From the NCBI GenBank assembly GCA_018466975.1, contig CM031556.1:1612001-1676000 (forward strand): DNA of 64,000 bases, read 5' to 3'. Positions within the stretch are counted from its first letter, which is position 1; the number at the start of each line of letters is the position of its first letter. The notes under the pieces were generated by a model, which ran no database searches, was not told the DNA's origin, and saw nothing but the letters and a program-made list of their open reading frames with translations. This DNA comes from Sparassis latifolia. Taxonomy: Eukaryota > Basidiomycota > Agaricomycetes > Polyporales > Sparassidaceae. The position numbers and the translations under genes were made by a program. Below are positions 44,050 to 55,758 of this stretch, in pieces.

Positions 44050-45915
44050 ATGAATCGCTCGACTCGCATCATCCTGCTGCTCGTCATCGATGTCCTCTTC
44101 TTCTTTGTCGAGCTCATCGTCGGTACGCAAGCTACGTCCCTCATAGGCTGCGCCGACATTGATACCCCTCTGTACAGGCTATGCTGTGGGATCGCTAGCA
44201 CTGGTTGCTGACAGTTTCCACATGCTCAAGTGAGTGTCCGCGTGCAGTTCATTACAGTTAGGCGATTCTGACACGTTGCAAAGTGATGTTATGAGCTTGG
44301 TTGTCGCGCTTTATGCTATCAAGGTCTCGCACGATCTACCGTCTTCTCGGTATCTGGATGCTCAACTCATCTCTTCCAACAGCTCACCAATCAGACACAC
44401 ATCGACGCTCGTTACTCTTATGGCTGGCATCGGGCAGAGATTTTAGCCGCTCTGGTCAACGGCGTGTTCCTGCTTGCGTTGTGCTTCTCCATATTTCTGG
44501 AGGCGGTAGAGCGATTCTTCAGCACTCCAGGCGCGTATACCCCAGTTTCGGCACTCAAGCACTATCTGATTACGATGACTGGATACAGTGGTCTCAAACC
44601 CACGTTTGGTGGTGCTGGTGGGATCGTTTGGTCTCGCCTCGAACATCGTAGGGTTGTTTTTATTCCATGGTGCGTCCGTCCCTGTCATGCATGTCTCTGC
44701 CACTCACCCCTTCCTCGTTCTCTCAAAGAACATGGTCATAGCCATGCGCATCCTCACTCTCATGGCAAGGAGAGTGTCCCAGTCTCTAAGCCCGCAAGCA
44801 TTCATTCTACAGAGGATGTTGAGCGCACCCCGAGAGTAGTACCACTAGCGATACCCGAGCCCCGTTCGCGCACCGACTCATACTCCTCATTGTACGGCCA
44901 CCCTGCAGCAACACGCGCATCGATGGTAGCAGCCGCGCAAGACATCGCACTGGCGCGCTCGCCGTCTCCCTCCCGGACCAGCCGGTCACGCTCGCACGCC
45001 CGTTTCAGGCTTGACGAGGAGGACGCGGAGGACGGCCTCGCAGGGTCATCGTCTGGCGATGCTCGGCCAACAAACGAGACGACGCCCTTATTAGCATCGG
45101 ATACGGTCTCGGTAGAGTCGGCGCCGCACTCGCTGCATGAAGAGCACGCCCACGCCCATGGTGTGCACGGCCACTCGCACGGGTCGATGAACATGCGTGC
45201 TCTACTCCTCCATGTGCTGGGCGACGCTCTGGGCAACGTGGGTGTGATCGCTACAGGTCTGGTCATCTGGAAGACGTCGTGGTCGTTCAAATATTATTTT
45301 GACCCTGTGATCAGTTTGGTCATCACGGTGATCATTTTCTCTTCTGCACTTCCTCTGGGTGCGTCCGTTCTTGCACGCCGCATGCTGACCATCGCGATGT
45401 TCTGACCGGGGTTTTTTTGGTGCAGTGCGCAGCACGTCCTTCATTCTCCTTCAGGGTGTTCCGTCCACGGTATCAATAGACGAAGTACGCGAAGCTATCC
45501 TGGCCGTCGACGGCGTCTTGTCGCTGCACGAGCTCCATGTATGGCAGCTCTCTGAGACTAAAATCGTCGCATCGGTGCATGTTATGGCCTCGCGGAATCA
45601 CGACTTCATGCCCGTCGCCGCGCACATCAGAAAAGCTCTTCATCACCATGGCATCCATTCCAGCACCATTCAGCCAGAATACCACCCTTCGAGGGGCTCG
45701 CCTCCAGAAGAGCGTCTGAAGGTTAGTCACGTTGTTTGACTCGTCCCATGCTGCGAACGAGCTTAACGTGTGTTCGACAGACATCGGCGGAGACGTCATG
45801 TCTCATACTTTGTCCCCCAGATCAAGAGTGCAACCCTTCTGAAAACGCCTGCTGTCGTACGCACCTTCTTCACGTGTTCACAAATAAAAGAAACTTACAC
45901 GCCTCTCTTCTCTAG
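44050..45915 (+). CDS. ZRC1: CDF-family zinc transporter, Zrc1/Cot1-like
   Basis: Moves Zn2+ from cytosol into vacuole or ER in exchange for protons. The start MNRSTRIILLLVIDVLFFFV contains TM1. TM2 carries ALVADSFHMLND (the H-x3-D zinc site), then DVMSLVVALYAIK, SYGWHRAEILAALVNGVFLL, RLVVLVGSFGLASNIVGLFL, a His-rich loop (EHGHSHAHPHSHGK and EEHAHAHGVHGHSHGS) flanking a 150-residue Ser-rich cytosolic insert, and MRALLLHVLGDALGNVGVIA with the second H-x3-D. The C-terminal domain is LHELHVWQLSETKIVASVHV. The last exon adds CLILCPPDQECNPSENACC, a Cys tail typical of fungal members. The intron at 44531-44588 begins GCGCGT after CCAG and can only keep frame as GC-AG. Confidence 0.9.
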
Positions 45916-46035
45916 CGCCGCCGCCCATTGACGTGTAATGACATCTTTATGACCTACATCAGTGCTCGTTGCGCTTATACGCAATCGCATCGTCGGAACC
46001 TGTAATCGTATTTACCCTGTCCGTAATACTACCCT

Positions 46036-49000
46036 CTACAAATCAGCGCTGAAGGTGGGGAAGTTGGCCATGAAGGGTTGCGACTCTACGAGACGTTGCA
46101 TAATGGCCGCGCTAGTCTCACCGTGCCCCTTCCTCCGCAGATCGCCGGCCAATCTCCGCGCCATATAGGAGACCGACTGGCCCAGGACGAAACGCTTCTC
46201 GCCGCAGACAGTGACCAGAGCCCATTCGAGATGGAGAGCGGCCGTAAGCGCAGATGAGATCACCGACACCAGAAGTTCAATGGTGATCGTCTGGTCCGGC
46301 GGGGCGCGCCCGGACGACGCGAGGTGATCGGCCGAGGCGACGATGGTGGGTAGGACCACGTGCAGGAAGATAGGCAGGAGAGGCGGTGAGCGCGGACACC
46401 GGGGCATGGTCAACACGAAAGTTGCAACACGTGTGGGTGCCTCCACGTCGCCGATGGTCGCGGCGGTCATAAGCTCGTCCCACAGTGCGTTGAGAAATTT
46501 TGTGGGCGTTGTGAAGACCAGGCACCTCGTGACGTCGAGTGATGGTGCTTTTCCTGCACGCGCTGCCGAGAGAGCGTCTCGGACGGCGTGGCGTGGTTGA
46601 TCTGCCCAGCTTGGGCCGTGGGTGTTCAGCGACAGGGCGTCTTGTGTATCTGCTTGAGCCGCGCGAATAGTAAGCAGGTTGTGCACCTCATCGGAAAATA
46701 GAACGGACCGTCAACGGGTAGTCCCAGAGCTTGCAGGGCTACTCGCCGAATGGGTGAGGGGTCGTAGACTATCGTTGGTGTCAAACCGAGCTTCGTTCCG
46801 GAAGGAAAGAGCCTCAGTACGGCAGGTGCCGATAAGTGTCGAACCACTGGGGGGCAGGATTGCGAATTCAAGACGGTTTGCAGCACCTCCAGATGAATAG
46901 GTGCCATAAATCTGCGGGAACAGTGAGTGATGCCCAAGACGTGCACGTATGATTACCAGACCTTCTGCGGTGGATCTCCGCTAGAAGAGCCTTCACAATC
47001 CCGAGAAGCGTCCAGTTGAGCAACGGCCCTAAAAAGTAAGATATACCGCTATTGAGGACATCCTTGTCCATTTTGCGCTCTGAGCATAAGCCGATGGCGT
47101 GACAGAACAAGGTGGCAGAGATGCGAAGAAGGGTTTTTGGACGAGTTGCCCTAGTACAAAATGTGAGTGAGTTCAAAACAAACACTTCTTGTGCGTACCG
47201 AAGTATGGTGTCCTCTATGCCTTCACTGTTGATGTCGAACAATGCCTTAAACCATCCATTGAATGCACCCAAATCTTCGCCCTTCAAATCTGCTAATCGA
47301 TAGATGGTAGCAGCCGAGAAAAGGAATTCAGGGGACAACGCCCTTCCACCAAGCACGAACGGAGCCGACAACAGCTGAAAGCTAACTGAGGCTCCAACAG
47401 ATAGCAACGAGAAAAAAAAGTCCATACGTTAAACCGCACTATCGTAGATTGCAGGAACAGAAGAACGTCACCGAGATGGCTGACTGCAGCCTGCGGATCG
47501 CCTGGATAGATGGAGTTGAATGAGCGTCGCGTAAAAAATTTGGCCGTTGCACCGACCTATCGTCTCAAAGTCATAATCATCCACATATGCCAATGCGTGT
47601 GTTACGAGCTGAGGGATCTTGATATGGAGGGACAGAATGTCAAGGGCAGGCTCGTTCGCGCTCAGAATCCTGCAAAGGTGACTCAAGGATTCAATATCGA
47701 GCGAAGCTGGCGACGTGAACCGCTGAAGGCTTCCGATGATAAGACGACGACGAGCGGAAAAGGTTGAAGAGCTTACCTTGTGCACTGTCTCCGCAAGCGC
47801 GGCATGACTGGTTGGATCCTTCCATGTTCTTTCCAAGAATACAGCATCTTCGACACCAACCTCTACCGACAACTTCGCTTCGAAATAAGACTGATCATAA
47901 GCGTTATTCCGGTGAATTGACAACGTGGCAAAAAAACTTACGGCAAGATCCAATCCTGCGTCTTGTGCCTCTGATTGCAACTTTGGGTGAAACTCGTTGG
48001 GGAGTGTCGGGCTGACTGTTGTAGCGAAGGAGCTGTCTATCAGCCCAACTGCCAGCAGCTGATAAAAAAATTCGAGCACGAAAAGACGAGAGCTGTGCAA
48101 GTCGGGATAAACTGTCAGAAAGGATAGATCAAGCATTACATGTTACTTACTGCGCAGATCTTTCGCCCGAGTCTGCGCTTCCAGGGCGAGAATTGCTGTC
48201 GCACTTATCTAGGAGCTCAGTATGTTGAAGCACTGACAGCAGCGCTAACTGGAGTACTGTCCGCTGGGTAATGTCGGCAACTATTCCACACAGGATAAGT
48301 GACGACCCACCCAGTCAACTCCTGCTGTTCCATCGAGCTCAGCAGCTTGTTGGAACAGCGACATGAGAAATGGGAGCTAGCAGAATTGTGTTAGATCGTA
48401 AGCCACTTCACATGAGTCAACGTGTTCGCACACGACCGACGACGAAGGCTCTCCAGATTAGCCCTGATCTACTTGACGAACCAAGAGAGAGGTTTTGAGC
48501 CAAGCAAGTCAAAGCCGACAAGAGGAGTTGGGTATAAAATACGACTGGTGTCCAAGAGGACCATCGTAACAAGCCAAGAAGGATCGCAGCCACATGCGAT
48601 GGATCCCCAGAGCCATATTCACTTGATCTGCTTAAAATCTTACCAAAACAGCGTTAGAGTACTAATTCCGAATATCAGAAACTGCGTACCAGGCTATGTA
48701 ATACCAAGCTACAAGTGATAGTATCTGTATCCGATCCCGGACCTTGCCTATCACCTTTGCTGAGAGCCAGTAGCGTATGCATCATCTGCGCCTCCCTTGC
48801 AACTTTGGCATCGTCCCCCAAGAGCAGACTGAGAGACAATGCAAAAGATTCAAGGACTCGCTTGACCCCCGAGGAGAGACGTAGCACTTGCAACATTTCG
48901 CTTGCTTCCGCAAAATACATCATGGCTTGTGCTGTGGATATTTGAGAAACGTCCGTGACACACGACAGAAGGAGAATGAGGAGCTCTGATGCGGAGGTTG

Positions 49001-49599
49001 TTAGTTGGTGAAGGGGAGTCGTAGGGAGGGAATACGCCGTTTTAAGCAAGGTCATGGCATCTTGGACAGTACCTAAGACCTCAACGCTGGATTCGGCGTA
49101 TGAGACAACTGATCCAATAGGAGGGCTTCCAGACGCGTAATGAGCGTCGAGAATAACTCTACATAGAATGTCCAGAGTGGCCGTATTGTGCAATTCTTGC
49201 GATTTAGCTGCAGAAAGAAACATCACGACGAAGATGGGAAGTGACAGTATCTGGTCTTGGATAGCACAGTTGAGATATGCCTGTAAAGCTGGATCGCCGG
49301 GATAGCTACGGAAAAGTAATAGCACAGAGTCTGTGATTCATTTCGAGTTCAGTCGCCACAGTACCGAGAAATTTTGCAGCTCTCGATACTCAACTTCCAA
49401 GGTCCATTTGGACTGCTTCCGAGGTTAGTTGGAGTTGTCTCTTCGATGTGAATAGCTTGCACAGATTGATCCACTGCCGATTGTAGGATCAAAACCCAGG
49501 TCCTTGAAGGCACTCAGAATCTGATATATACTGGGTACTCACTTTCGCGGGTTGGATACCACTCTGAAAGGAATTACGTGTCAGTTCACTAAGGGACAT
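46036..49599 (-). CDS. MED5: Mediator complex subunit 5 (Med5/Nut1)
   Basis: Tail-module subunit of the RNA polymerase II Mediator. The start MSLSELTRNSFQSGIQPAK at 49599 joins across a long intron to WINLCKLFTSKRQLQLTSEA and VQMDLGN, then SVLLLFRSYPGDPALQAYLN. The long helical body includes DILCRVILDAHYASGSPPIG, SASELLILLLSCVTDVSQIS, AAILLGLLRWSSWTPVVFYT, LFVLEFFYQLLAVGLIDSSF and GDPQAAVSHLGDVLLFLQST. The last is a hallmark of the family in my judgement. The C-terminus PPLLPIFLHVVLPTIVASAD ends at 46036. About ten introns. Exact splicing between 48140 and 48680 is not fully resolved. It converges on the zinc-transporter gene, with 120 bases between stops. Confidence 0.75.
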
Positions 49600-49778
49600 C
49601 TTTTTGGACGGAGACGTAAGGCACCAAGAAGGCGTTTGGGCGCTTCACACATGCTCACGGGCTGCTTCAGCATCACGGTTAAGGCTAATGACGACGGAGT
49701 ACGGCGCATAATACTTGAGCTAATAATTTACACTAGTGACTCCCATGAACATTGAGAATGGACAGGATATCATCTACA

Positions 49779-50458
49779 TCAATGCGGTGAAGAAGGGAAA
49801 TCGGAAATCCCGATATACTCTCCCCTATTACGAGTTCCACGTCCAAGTAGACCGCGGAAACGATCTCCCAAGGCCATGTCTTCAGGCAATCTCTGCGGTG
49901 CCCAGGCCTAGCGGTGCAGATCAGCATGCAAGATGTCTTAGACCAGGCGCTACTCACCTCCCACCAACGCTTGCCCGCATTCCACGGAATGTTAGTATCA
50001 AAGCCTGCTTTCACCATCCTGCTTTTAATGCCGGCACCGAGCAGGAGCCCAAACACAGTCAACAGGAACAAGGTCACGACCAACTGGTCCCTGGGAGAAT
50101 CCCTCTCTGAATGCAAAGTCTTCAGTTATCGTACCTAGCGAATAGAGCTATAGATACGAACGGAAACACCTAGCTTCAACATCGCCCTCCTTTCCTGTCG
50201 CTGTATCTGGGTCAGCAACTCCTAGAGTGGCTCCTGCGCATATTGGCAAATTCTGATTGAGACACCATTGTTTAGTACACGATAAACATGGCTGAGCCGG
50301 GTTGTCAGGTATCTGCATGTTCAGAATGGTATAATTTGAACCGAAGCAAATACCTGAAGACAGCCGTCGGCACCACGAAGAAGAAACGTGAACCGCGACT
50401 CACATTTGCAGAAATCCGTAGCTTCCCATTTGTGTCCCAAGATGGCGTTTGCGGACAT
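49779..50458 (-). CDS. Cys-rich single-pass membrane protein, unknown function
   Basis: Four exons (50458-50404, 50353-50162, 50106-49958, 49907-49779) give 174 residues in perfect phase. A Cys-rich N-terminal domain contains FCKCICFGSNYTILNMQIPD, then PCLSCTKQWCLNQNLPICAG, VADPDTATGKEGDVEARCFQ and RDSPRDQ. A single helix (LVVTLFLLTVFGLLLGAGI) follows, then a basic tail with RMVKAGFDTNIPWNAGKRWW. No classical signal peptide was seen. The pattern with TGKEGDVEA and RDSPRDQ before one helix resembles a small conserved protein of filamentous fungi with no assigned function. It starts 272 bases from the divergent ARP1 gene. The third intron has an unusual GTTCGT donor. Confidence 0.72.
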
Positions 50459-50729
50459 CTACAGCGTAACGATTTTAGCCTTTACCTACTACGGCGAAAT
50501 GATTAGAACATACAGAGAAAGATATGACCAGTAGTAGAAGAACACAGAACCGACAGCGGGCGAAAGACATGGCGGTGTCGAGGTTGTGGAATGACCGTAT
50601 GCGGCTACACGCAACGCGTCTCCTGACTGCCACCTTCTGTAGGTTCGCTCTCGACCTCTCCACCTTTGTCGACGTGTAGAACGTTTGGTTTAATCTGTCT
50701 CTTTGCGACCAGACAGCCGGTGGCCTACC

Positions 50730-52329
50730 ATGTCTTCCGAGTTCGAAGACGTCCTCACAAATCAACCGGTAGTCATCGACAATGTCAGTACTTTAAAGTC
50801 GCGTTTCCTACCAGGCTGACTCCTTCGTCTTCATAACGCAGGGATCTGGGACAATAAAGGCAGGATTTGCTGGGCAGGACCACCCCAAATGCTTCTTCCC
50901 GTCCTTGTGCGTCTTCACGGTTAGGGCCATCCCACAGCACCCATGTTCCGTTCACTCACGCGCCCATCTCTTCATCGTTCATTCGGACGTGTAGCGTGGG
51001 ACGGCCGAAACATATTCGGGTCATGGCTGGTGCGCTGGAAGGTGACGTATTTATTGGTAGAAAGGCACAGGAATTCCGAGGGCTACTCAAAATTAAATAT
51101 CCCATGGAACATGGAATTGTCACTGACTGGGATGACATGGAGCGGATATGGAGCTGGGTATATGCAGAAGAGCTGGGAACGCTGAGTGAAGAGGTGCGTG
51201 GGTCAATGTTACCCATGCTATGCGCGAACTCATCGTCGTTCTGTTGTAGCACCCAGTACTGCTGACTGAAGCGCCCCTCAACCCGCGGCATAACCGCGAC
51301 GTCGCTGCCCAGATCTTCTTCGATACCTTTAATGTGCCCGCTCTATTTATCTCTGTGCAAGCTGTACTCTCACTGTGAGTGATTCCGTGTAATATGGAGC
51401 GGCAAACCTCAGCTACATGGACTTGGACCGCGACAGGTATTCATCAGGACGAACGACAGGAATTGTACTCGACTCGGGCGATGGCGTGACACATGCAGTG
51501 CCAGTATTTGAGGGTTTCTCTATGCCGCATGCCATTCGCAGAGTAGATGTGGCGGGAAGGTGCGCTGCATGTAAATGTTGTTTGTGCCACGCTAACGTGA
51601 GTACAGAGATGTCACGGATCATTTGCAGCTACTACTACGAAAGGCTGGACACCATCTGCATACAACGGCCGAGCGAGAAGTAGTACGAACAATCAAGGAG
51701 AAGTGTTGTTACGTTGCTGTCAGTCCTGCGAAGGAAGAGAAGGATTCTCTCGGACGGGTGGAAGAGTTCAGATTACCCGATGGCAACACTGTACAAGTCA
51801 GCCTAATCATTTATGGTTAACGAACCACGAGCTGACCCCCACCATCCAGCTTGGTCCGGAGAGATTCCGCGCGCCCGAAATTCTATTCAACCCTGAGATA
51901 ATTGGCCAGGAGTATGCTGGAGTGCATCAAGTTGTCGTGGATGCTATCAACCGAGTGGATCTGGATTTACGGAAGAGCCTTTTCTCCAACATCGTGCTCA
52001 GCGGAGGCAGTACATTGTGCCGTGGTAAATATGTCTATTGTATGATTGAACTGTCATTCACTGTATATGCAGGATTCGGTGATCGTCTGCTCAATGAAGT
52101 GAAGAGACTGGCGTTGAAGGATGTCAAGATCAAGATCTATGCACCTCCAGAACGCAAATATTCTACATGGATCGGCGGCTCCATTCTGGCAGGGCTGAAT
52201 ACATTTAAGAAGGTGAGCCGTTCTGACCATCAATCAGCGTCGTCGCCTAATGACAATGCGAAGATGTGGGTGTCAGCAGAGGAGTATCAAGAAGATCCAG
52301 ACATCATCCACAAGAAGCTAGGTTTTTGA
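50730..52329 (+). CDS. ARP1: Actin-related protein Arp1 (centractin), dynactin filament subunit
   Basis: The start [18 protein letters not shown] at 50730 joins to [20 protein letters not shown] (phosphate-binding loop 1), [80 protein letters not shown] (loop 2), [34 protein letters not shown] and the C-terminus [27 protein letters not shown] and the divergent start separate it from conventional actin; the [13 protein letters not shown] insert is typical of Arp1. About eight introns. In filamentous fungi dynactin supports dynein-driven nuclear migration and endosome transport. Confidence 0.95.
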
Positions 52330-52665
52330 TCCATCGTCAGTCCTGGCTATTCAGCGAGCGGCGTATTCCATGTTTGCGGTATGATACCCGTTATGTAGTG
52401 TTCACTTAATTCGGATACACTCTCTGGTGCGTTTAATAGTCTTCTGCGACGAACAACGCGGTTTGCATTGCGTGCCCAAACCGGCAAGTTGCACTACAAC
52501 TCACATGTGAAAGAATGGTGAATTCCGCATGCACATAACGTTCATGAGCACTAAAGGAAAGGGGAGCATACGCAGTACGATACAGTCGAGACAGCTTTTG
52601 CGAAGATGAAGGCGGATATGCAATGCAAAAGATGACGGAGCCCCAATATGAATACACAATGGTCT

Positions 52666-53365
52666 CTACTTGCCTCCCTTCTTGGGAGGCTCGGCGGCCT
52701 TCGCCTTGTTGGTGCCGCGGACCTAGTGTTGTCGTACGTGAGGGCTGAGCTATGGACGGATGGACACAGCACACGTACCTTCTTCGTGCGGTTCTTCCGC
52801 TCCTTCCGCAGCTTCCTGTTCGTCTTCGGTGGTGCTACCATGAGACCACTCTGAATGAAAAGTGGTACTCACTATGAGGGTATGATTTACATTGCTGGTA
52901 GACTAGACGCACCCGAATTAACCGGTACTTGGGCTCGAACTTCCTCTGCGTCGCCTCGTCGTCGTAGATCAGACCGAAACCAGTGCTCCGGCCACCACCA
53001 AAGTGTGTCCTGAAGCCGAATGTGACAACGCGGTTCTTGTCCGCCTTGTACATGGTAGCGAGGGTCTCCGAGAGCTCACTCTTGGAGACATTTGGCCGGG
53101 AAGGGTGGAGGACATCTACAACGAATTGGCGGCGGGCAAGCAGACGGTTGGTGATGAATTTGCGCGTGCGAACAGTGATGGGTGCTGCTGAGTCGGCCTG
53201 AAGACGAGAGGGAGAAAGTGTGAGTTAGTGCATCCCATCGGCGTTTCGTGTACATCCGCTGCTCGAAGCCCCCATCCAACGCCTTCCTGGCTGAATCCAA
53301 CCACACCATTGCTCCCACTGACTCCGTAGGACACCTGGCAGCATGTTGGTATGAAGACTCACCAT
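52666..53365 (-). CDS. RPS24: Cytosolic 40S ribosomal protein eS24
   Basis: Four exons: 53365-53363 (the ATG alone), 53197-52913, 52850-52779 and 52722-52666, giving 138 residues. Sequence landmarks are [90 protein letters not shown] joined to [20 protein letters not shown], and the basic tail [16 protein letters not shown]. The first intron (53198-53362, 165 nt) follows the start codon directly, an arrangement common in ribosomal-protein genes and often linked to regulation. Confidence 0.95.
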
Positions 53366-53676
53366 GGTCAGTACGCCCGCTTTTAGTGTTCCGTTACCTT
53401 TGTCGACGAGGAGGCCGTGTGGACGGTTTGGTGGGCGGCGAGCGACGGATCTTTCCAAACAGATGTCAATACGGGATGTGGCTGCATCATCTAAGCGCCC
53501 AAGTGCATAGCGCCCAACGTCAGTGCTGCTGGATTGCAACCCTTGGATTGTATTTATGCTCTTGCACTCTCTCCTGTCCGCTCCAACATAGCTGGCGCCG
53601 ATGAGCACTTCCAACTTTGCCTCGTCATTTGCCCCCTATGTAAGTTCCATGGCATTCAGCATCTCAGTCGGTTCAG

Positions 53677-54397
53677 ATGTCACATTACTGCGCGCAGACG
53701 CCGCCCCCAGATGACCCCACCTATACATCTACATCAAGGCCTGTCTCCCGGCCGTGGTTCCCCGGACAGTCTTCTCAGCAGTCCATGTCTTACCAGTCGG
53801 GAGGCATACCTACTTTCAACACCTCGCAGGCAGGCGGCCTTGGCGCAGTGGAGGAGGCCGAGGCTGAGAACGGGGCAGCATGTGGGAGACGCGGTACGGT
53901 CTGCGAGTGGACATGCTCGCTGCTTTCGCCTATTTACTAGGGCCTATATCTGGTGAGCATTCTGCACGCAGTGCCGACGTGCAAGGTGAGTAACCGTATA
54001 TGCAGCTCTTCTGCTCCTCATCGTAGAGACACACAACGATTATGTGCGCTATCATGGTGAGTCGCATGCATTCAAGAGATATATTTTAGAACTGGCTGAG
54101 TCGTTCCCAATCCCACGTTAGCATACCAATCCGCTTTGCTTGCCACACCCCTCGTCCTGCTCCGTATATTCGCCTCGCTCCTGCAATTCCCGTCCTTCCT
54201 TCGTACACTACTCACCCTTCTGATCGTTCTGCCCTTGCTTTATATGACGTGAGTGCAACTTTATACACTTATTGGGGCGAATATTGAAGACACTTCCCAG
54301 ATGGCGAGCGTATATCGATGCAGCGCGGAATGGTTTGACACGTTTCCAGGTTCCAGGCATTGGTTCTCTCGCAGATAGATGGGTATCCGAGGAGTAG
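53677..54397 (+). CDS. Tic20-like (DUF4870-type) small membrane protein with a frame break
   Basis: The N-terminal exon starts MSHYCAQTPPPDDPTYTSTS and is Ser/Pro/Gln-rich (SYQSGGIPTFNTSQ). The membrane domain, read in a different frame from about 53878, is WETRYGLRVDMLAAFAYLLG, PIS joined to ALLLLIVETHNDYVRYH, AYQSALLATPLVLLRIFASL, FLRTLLTLLIVLPLLYMT and WRAYIDAARNGLTRFQVPGI, ending WVSEE at 54395-54397. Three predicted helices and the NDYVRYHAYQSAL motif fit this family. The frame changes within AENGAA/CWETRYG near 53870-53882. Either a one-base indel has occurred, or an unlikely 82-nt intron (donor in TACCAGTCGG) is used, or translation starts at the ATG at 53879 (MWETRYG). See findings. 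Confidence 0.7.
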
Positions 54398-54869
54398 CAT
54401 TCTCAGATGTCGGCATGTATTGTGTATCCGTCATCTTTGGGTATGACGTCATCTTATATTCTTGCTTGCGTCCGTCGTATGCCGCAGTGACCCTCACAGA
54501 CAATGCTATAATATCGTGAAGACGCTCGTCGGTTTACGTCTTCCGGCGCAAGGGCTGGGCTTGTATGGTACCCACGTGTCTTCTTCGCGTTGCTATTACA
54601 TCAGATGGATTCACTCTGCGAGTACCTGACGCTATTCAAATTGACTGCACATCTCAAACTCAATGTTCGGCGTTTGATTTCAACTTGTCAAGATAGATTG
54701 TTAGCCATGCGTGCAGTACGAAGTCAGAGGATCATGATACACAACGAAGCGAGAAACTATCGATACACATACAGGGACCAGCCTGTGCTCATCGTGCACG
54801 GTCGTACAATGTCATGAAAATCGTTACAACAAAAGAAGGAATGAAATGTCCTGCGTCACGAACCGCTGT
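54398..54869. other. Intergenic, convergent 3' ends
   Basis: About 470 bases; short frames only. Nothing recognised. Confidence 0.5.
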
Positions 54870-55758
54870 CTACCGCACCGCCAGGCAAAGGCCAAGAACC
54901 TGGATCCCCGAGTCACAAGCCGTTTGAGTAGCCTGGCCGATCAGGTCTTGGAGGAGAGGCTGGAGGGCGTTGATGATGGCATCGGTCAGGTTCTCCACCG
55001 CATCCAGGACTTCGTCCAGAATGCACTTGACTTCGTAGACGACTGTAGGACGCGCATTCCGTTAGTGAACCGGGTGCTGAGAAAAGAGGAGAAATAACGC
55101 ACTAGGGCCGAGGAGAGGACCGAGTGTGGGGTCATTGGCTACGAGCTCGTAGACATCGGACAACGTGTACTTCGTAGGGTTGACGATCTCCTTCAGTAGA
55201 GTCTCCAGCTCATCGTTCTGGTCGTAGTTTTCAAGCCCCTTGTCAGCGGCAAGGGCATCGAGAGTACTCTGGAACCCTAGCAGATTCGTGTGGAACGCCG
55301 AGAGCGTGGATACGCATTGCTGTTGGTAGTCCGCATTCCCGCCTTGTTGAGATGATTGACCAACCAAGGTATCTGCACTACTCATCAGAGGATGGTCGTA
55401 CCTAACGAGAAATATAAGACTTACTCATCTGCGCGGCATTTTCGTTTATCTGGGAGTAGTAGTTGCCCAAGAGGTTCAAGTTGTCGAGGATACTGGTATC
55501 TGTTGTTTGGCGGCGCTCCGAGGTTGAGGTAGCAAGCTTCGTGCCGGAGACGGTGTAATCGTGTACGGGGATGGATATGTCCTGCAGACGAGCGACGAGG
55601 TCTGAACGTTGAACATAGTCGGCAAAAGACGCGACGAGAGGGAGGGGGGTGGGCAGTGGTGATCCGAGGACGGAAGTAGTGACGAAGGGGGTTCCGGCCA
55701 GTAGAGCGACGGCGGAGGCGTGAAACGCCAGGCAGATGGCACGAAACACGGAAGGCAT
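54870..55758 (-). CDS. Small secreted helical protein, unknown function
   Basis: A signal peptide/anchor is predicted from MPSVFRAICLAFHASAVALL to about residue 31 (TTSVLGS). Introns near 55432-55360 and 55110-55050 give the continuous protein: LPLVASFADYVQRSDLVARL, LDNLNLLGNYYSQINENAAQ, NTLVGQSSQQGGNADYQQQC, LNAFH-type helices (STLSAFHTNLLGFQSTLDAL), NPTKYTLSDVYELVANDPTL, VVYEVKCILDEVLDAVENLT, INALQPLLQDLIGQATQTAC and the final VLGLCLAVR. Four Cys lie in the mature chain. The layout resembles lineage-specific secreted proteins and distantly HsbA-like surface-binding proteins, but no motif proves it. Confidence 0.7.
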
